Assembly (NCBI GenBank): GCA_951394045.1
Contig: OX595985.1
Coordinates: 5,518,001 to 5,582,000, forward strand
Origin: Nitzschia sp. DOCU1
Lineage: Eukaryota > Bacillariophyta > Bacillariophyceae > Bacillariales > Bacillariaceae
Reading direction: 5' to 3'
Length of the DNA: 64,000 nucleotides
Of the stretch, positions 62,001 to 64,000 are shown one piece after another; the first letter of the stretch is position 1; every line of letters begins with the position of its first letter. Position numbers and translations under genes: made by a program. The notes beneath the pieces were generated by a model. It saw only the letters and a program-made list of their open reading frames with translations, was not told the origin of the DNA and ran no database searches.

Positions 62001-64000
62001 TGATGCTTGGGATGAAGAAGTTGTAGTAGAACGTCCAGGCTTCACTGTATCGGACAAAACTAGACGCCAGGGTGCGTGCATATTTCTTGGCCTTGGACAG
62101 TAAGTCCAGATATTGTGACTTCTGTGAGGATACCGGCGCTTGAAAGCTACCCAGAATCTTATGTGCTGTGCCAAACGAGAGCTGTTTTATCTGTGTCCGA
62201 ACACCGGAGGAGTCATGGACTTCGAGTGGTGGGCCGAAAGTGCCAGGGCGAAGAACCGGTGCGCCTTTCGACGAGAAATTTATCCAGAGAAGATGATAGT
62301 AGCATTTGGATAATTCGAGGTCGCCCCCGCTTGCGTAAAGCAGGTCTCGCCAAAGTTGTGCGTCATGGGTTGCATTCCCAATTAACTCATCCAATGTCGT
62401 ATCCCGAGTACCTGACGCCGAGTTGTTGTTATCATCAACAAATCCCACCATACCAAGTTTCAACTGTTTGCCCGAGTCCACCGTGGAGTAATGAGCACCG
62501 TGACAGTATTGATCGTACACGTCAAAAAGTACCGAGCTGGTGAATCCCCAGGCAGGGGGAGAAGACGTGCTGCCTTGTCCATTACCGAAGACTGGATTAT
62601 CCCCGGAATGAGAATATGAAGATTCCGAAACTCCAAGGGTAGTTTTAATGAAGTATTTCACAAATTCGAGAAAATCGCCTTGTACTTGTGCCACCGTTGC
62701 CTGCAAACCAAAGGATCGAGCGATGAGGGTAGTGATGTAAGCGAGCATCCGATCGTAACATGAGGTTGCGTCATTGTTGAATTTGAGATGAGGCCACCGA
62801 GTCGCAAACACATAATCATACTGCAGGATCTCGATAAAGACTGGGTCAAGTGCTTGGCGGCCGGGCCGCGATCCGTAGCAACCAGCATTCAGGAGGTCGT
62901 GCTCTTCAGCGTAGTGTAGGAGATCGCGAAATTTTATCCCAAAGAAAGCATTGAGCGTGGCTTCGTAGAGATGAATAACACGAAGACGATGAAGGTAAGG
63001 TTGCCCCGGTTCTTTCTCGATCATAGCAGTCACCACTCTCTTCCATAAATCAAAGCAGTAGCCTCGTTTTTCAGCAAAACTCAACGTTGCAAAGTGTGCA
63101 TCCCAAAGTTCACGTCGCGCATTCATGAACCGCTCAAATTGAATTGGATCAGTGGTCGGATCGAGTCCTGACGGTCGAAATAGAGCATGGTAGTGACTCA
63201 GATGACGGCCAGAGGGGGATGTCGTGGTGCGTTCGTCCCATAGTTTGAATTTTTTAATCATTTCTTCTCGGGTTAATCGATGTTGCCGTTCAGGGACACG
63301 GCGTTGGCAGGCCCGAAGGATCCGTTGTGCATGGATATCCGACGTTAACAAAGATACATCGAATTCACCGTCAAGAATTGACTCTGCGGTGTCTGACGTG
63401 GCGCTCCAACTCAGTGCGTCGGCAACACTCGGGTCAGCCAGAGGCGTGCCGTGTGCCTGTCCGAAATGAGCATAATTCCGCCGCAGTAAAGTGTCTTCTA
63501 TATCCGAGGGATCTTGGACGAGGCGCCAAAGAGAGGGGTCATCTCGTGGGACAGTTTTGGGGTCAGCAGAAGGATCGCGAGGGACCTTAAGAACGGTGAT
63601 GCCGCTGGATTGACGGGTTTTCACAGACGGGATGCGCTGGTACATATTCTTCATTTCCTGTGCCTTGAGGTATTGTGCTTCCAGCTTGGCTGGATCTTTG
63701 TCGGGAAACTCCTTTTTCAAGGCCTCGATACGAAGTTGGTGGTACGCATCCTTCTTGTCTTTCGCTTGACGAGCCGCCTGCCGACATTCCTGACGTACTC
63801 GACGGATGGCCTTAACAGTATCTTCATAGGTCTCTGGGAGCTCAATCGGTTTTTGAAGTTTGGCTTGACGACGGTGGATTTGGGAAGACATATCCCACCC
63901 AGTGCGCATCTGTGACAGATGGCGTTTAAGAATGTGAAGTTTTGTCATGGCGGTGTGTACTTCTAATGTCCACGGGAGGCGCTGGTAATTCCGACATTTA
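59045..64000 (-). mobile_element. LINE-type (non-LTR) retrotransposon, 3' part
   Basis: On the minus strand a large RT/RNase H ORF ends at 59167 and is followed by a short 3' region ending in a run of about three TTTG units (AAAC on the plus strand, 59044-59057), joined directly to Copia RT sequence. A simple-repeat 3' tail and lack of LTRs or inverted ends fit target-primed reverse transcription. The 5' end lies outside the window. Confidence 0.85.
59167..64000 (-). CDS. LINE polyprotein with RT, RNase H and C-terminal zinc finger (partial)
   Basis: The frame is open across the right edge; the ATG at 63948 is only the first Met seen, and 17 more open codons precede it. Numbering from that Met: a basic N-terminal region; RT around residues 300-640, with N-D-A-T-S-C-Y-D-R near 391, G-N-G-Q-G-S-T-S-S-P near 455, and F-V-D-D near 503 in place of the usual Y-A-D-D; an RNase H near 1019 (T-D-G-G-A-T-D-E-Y-G-G) with a later Glu and C-D-N; and a C-terminal C-P-S-C-(12)-H-L-F-Q-C zinc finger near 1279. 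An RNase H after RT is typical of I-, R1- and some other LINE clades. An endonuclease domain would be expected upstream, outside the window. The ORF has no internal stop, so the element may be young. Confidence 0.88.
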   Translation of the reverse strand, partial: KCRNYQRLPWTLEVHTAMTKLHILKRHLSQMRTGWDMSSQIHRRQAKLQKPIELPETYEDTVKAIRRVRQECRQAARQAKDKKDAYHQLRIEALKKEFPDKDPAKLEAQYLKAQEMKNMYQRIPSVKTRQSSGITVLKVPRDPSADPKTVPRDDPSLWRLVQDPSDIEDTLLRRNYAHFGQAHGTPLADPSVADALSWSATSDTAESILDGEFDVSLLTSDIHAQRILRACQRRVPERQHRLTREEMIKKFKLWDERTTTSPSGRHLSHYHALFRPSGLDPTTDPIQFERFMNARRELWDAHFATLSFAEKRGYCFDLWKRVVTAMIEKEPGQPYLHRLRVIHLYEATLNAFFGIKFRDLLHYAEEHDLLNAGCYGSRPGRQALDPVFIEILQYDYVFATRWPHLKFNNDATSCYDRMLAYITTLIARSFGLQATVAQVQGDFLEFVKYFIKTTLGVSESSYSHSGDNPVFGNGQGSTSSPPAWGFTSSVLFDVYDQYCHGAHYSTVDSGKQLKLGMVGFVDDNNNSASGTRDTTLDELIGNATHDAQLWRDLLYASGGDLELSKCYYHLLWINFSSKGAPVLRPGTFGPPLEVHDSSGVRTQIKQLSFGTAHKILGSFQAPVSSQKSQYLDLLSKAKKYARTLASSFVRYSEAWTFYYNFFIPSISYPLAVAHLSESQLDDLQRSMVSVTLQKMNYVSTFPRAVVFGPSRFGGMFFPDLRVEQGVLQVKILLRNLRIFASQAGDLAIITLENLQYTAGVGRPLLQDTSYDIPYLDGLWIKSLRSFLSRIDGSITIANFRVQPLQRERDVYLMDFALEIQFFTDAELCVINACRLYLEVLTLSDIATVDGKFIQPEVYRGIPGIDHCRSRLLEPRQDRPADPHWAKWRKLLRILADSQGKLHLPLGRWLHSNGSLRRAWPVLYSPANQSLVTFADGKYHHHTVVRPSVFQLEPSFSSESCPDGIPVPHSAIRDGLQIPATFLGLTPSSVVAEASTFQEYIDQQEHHISSLLQHWEIVDGEIYSFVSSITDLSDIMLVTDGGATDEYGGYGWVIARISSKARLARGKGLTFGHDPKSYRAENYGTKAANLFLQLGFKFVGKPLPSGSLQFRCDNQGLIKKQLYVRSYRLALQRVVLDSEWDLVVANHHLFQAYPDPPSIQHVKGHQDNKGVRVSSLPLEVQLNIEADQLSTEAMESFGTPFLEVPFDPLTRAQLTIAGRTVTRRIETTLRTAASLPPLVQYYRERLGWPEGFLDYVDWDSFSQASKRHQQKRKFLTKLSFCQLPTGGRLHKRDTKYDHRCPSCLAENETDNHLFQCPHNTRSQWRKDLILFVVHKFDSILDPDLLRLLRSGMQLYFHPSGDGISYDDYPPSFRRTIRYQNILGWDQIFRGKFAYTWRELQHDYWRRIGHSPTSSEASWLTTLISILFEKSHELWLRRNEDRHGHDRATSYQAEKAQVERELRRLYNLKDKVQVEDRDRFYDTVDDHLRLPLRSIQNWIHINRPLIKYSINEARLEAIRHTPSIAMIFPKVPTPPAFRKSRTARRNSIRTRIPNPLKSTRPTHITSYLRALPPFGPHRPTPVYRSRKQPTSSQPFSRMSQHKLSEFWPDHPG

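Noticed and set aside
1..64000. CRISPR arrays, bacterial operons or ribosome-binding sites
   Set aside because: The window has spliced genes and eukaryotic retrotransposons; no regularly spaced repeats or prokaryotic gene order were seen.

Overview
The window looks like a transposon-dense stretch of a nuclear genome from a diatom or a close stramenopile relative. The assignment rests on the Copia gag/pol types, on short GT-AG introns (84 and 75 bp) in the one clearly multi-exon gene, and on a mix of host proteins (GT92-like glycosyltransferase, MATH-ankyrin protein, CHORD protein, HMG-box protein). It is inferred by reading alone and the species is not identified.

Layout, left to right. (1) 1-4541: 5' part of a minus-strand Copia element (family A), with a 572-bp LTR, a 1.6-kb leader and a gag-pol ORF running off the left edge. 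(2) 5039-6256: GT92-like glycosyltransferase, followed by an orphan WD40 fragment resembling UTP15. (3) 7477-14148: complete Copia element with 128-bp LTRs that read as identical, and gag and pol in one frame separated by a single TGA. (4) 14463-21001: a small unknown gene and a three-exon MATH/ankyrin/coiled-coil gene. (5) 21405-25503: a piggyBac element with 13-bp inverted repeats and TTAA target duplications, carrying a transposase and a convergent second gene. (6) 25504-28365: repeats and hairpins only. (7) 28366-34666: a family-A Copia LTR split by a complete Gypsy element (28610-34275; 520-bp LTRs; gag-TGA-pol in frame). (8) 35288-37694: an acidic one-TM protein and a CHORD protein, with a 101-bp exact copy of part of the CHORD gene nearby. 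(9) 39024-45786: minus-strand Copia with 352-bp LTRs and a 5-bp target duplication, broken in its reverse transcriptase by a 1,041-bp inverted-repeat element. (10) 46700-49615: HMG-box protein and a four-TM protein. (11) 50734-51539: inverted-repeat element; 52154-53619: frameshifted Copia gag. (12) 53617-59044: damaged family-A Copia, interrupted by a 545-bp TRIM-like mini LTR element (61-bp LTRs, 5-bp target duplication). (13) 59045-64000: LINE-type retrotransposon (RT, RNase H, zinc finger), inserted in the RT of that Copia and running off the right edge.

The host genes show no shared pathway. The main story is layered transposition: Gypsy into a Copia LTR, an inverted-repeat element into a Copia RT, and a TRIM plus a LINE into another Copia. 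The points most worth checking are the in-frame UGA between gag and pol in two unrelated LTR elements, the TRIM-like element, the two-gene piggyBac, the inverted-repeat element that leaves no target duplication, and TGACGT motifs in the LTRs or leaders of three LTR families.
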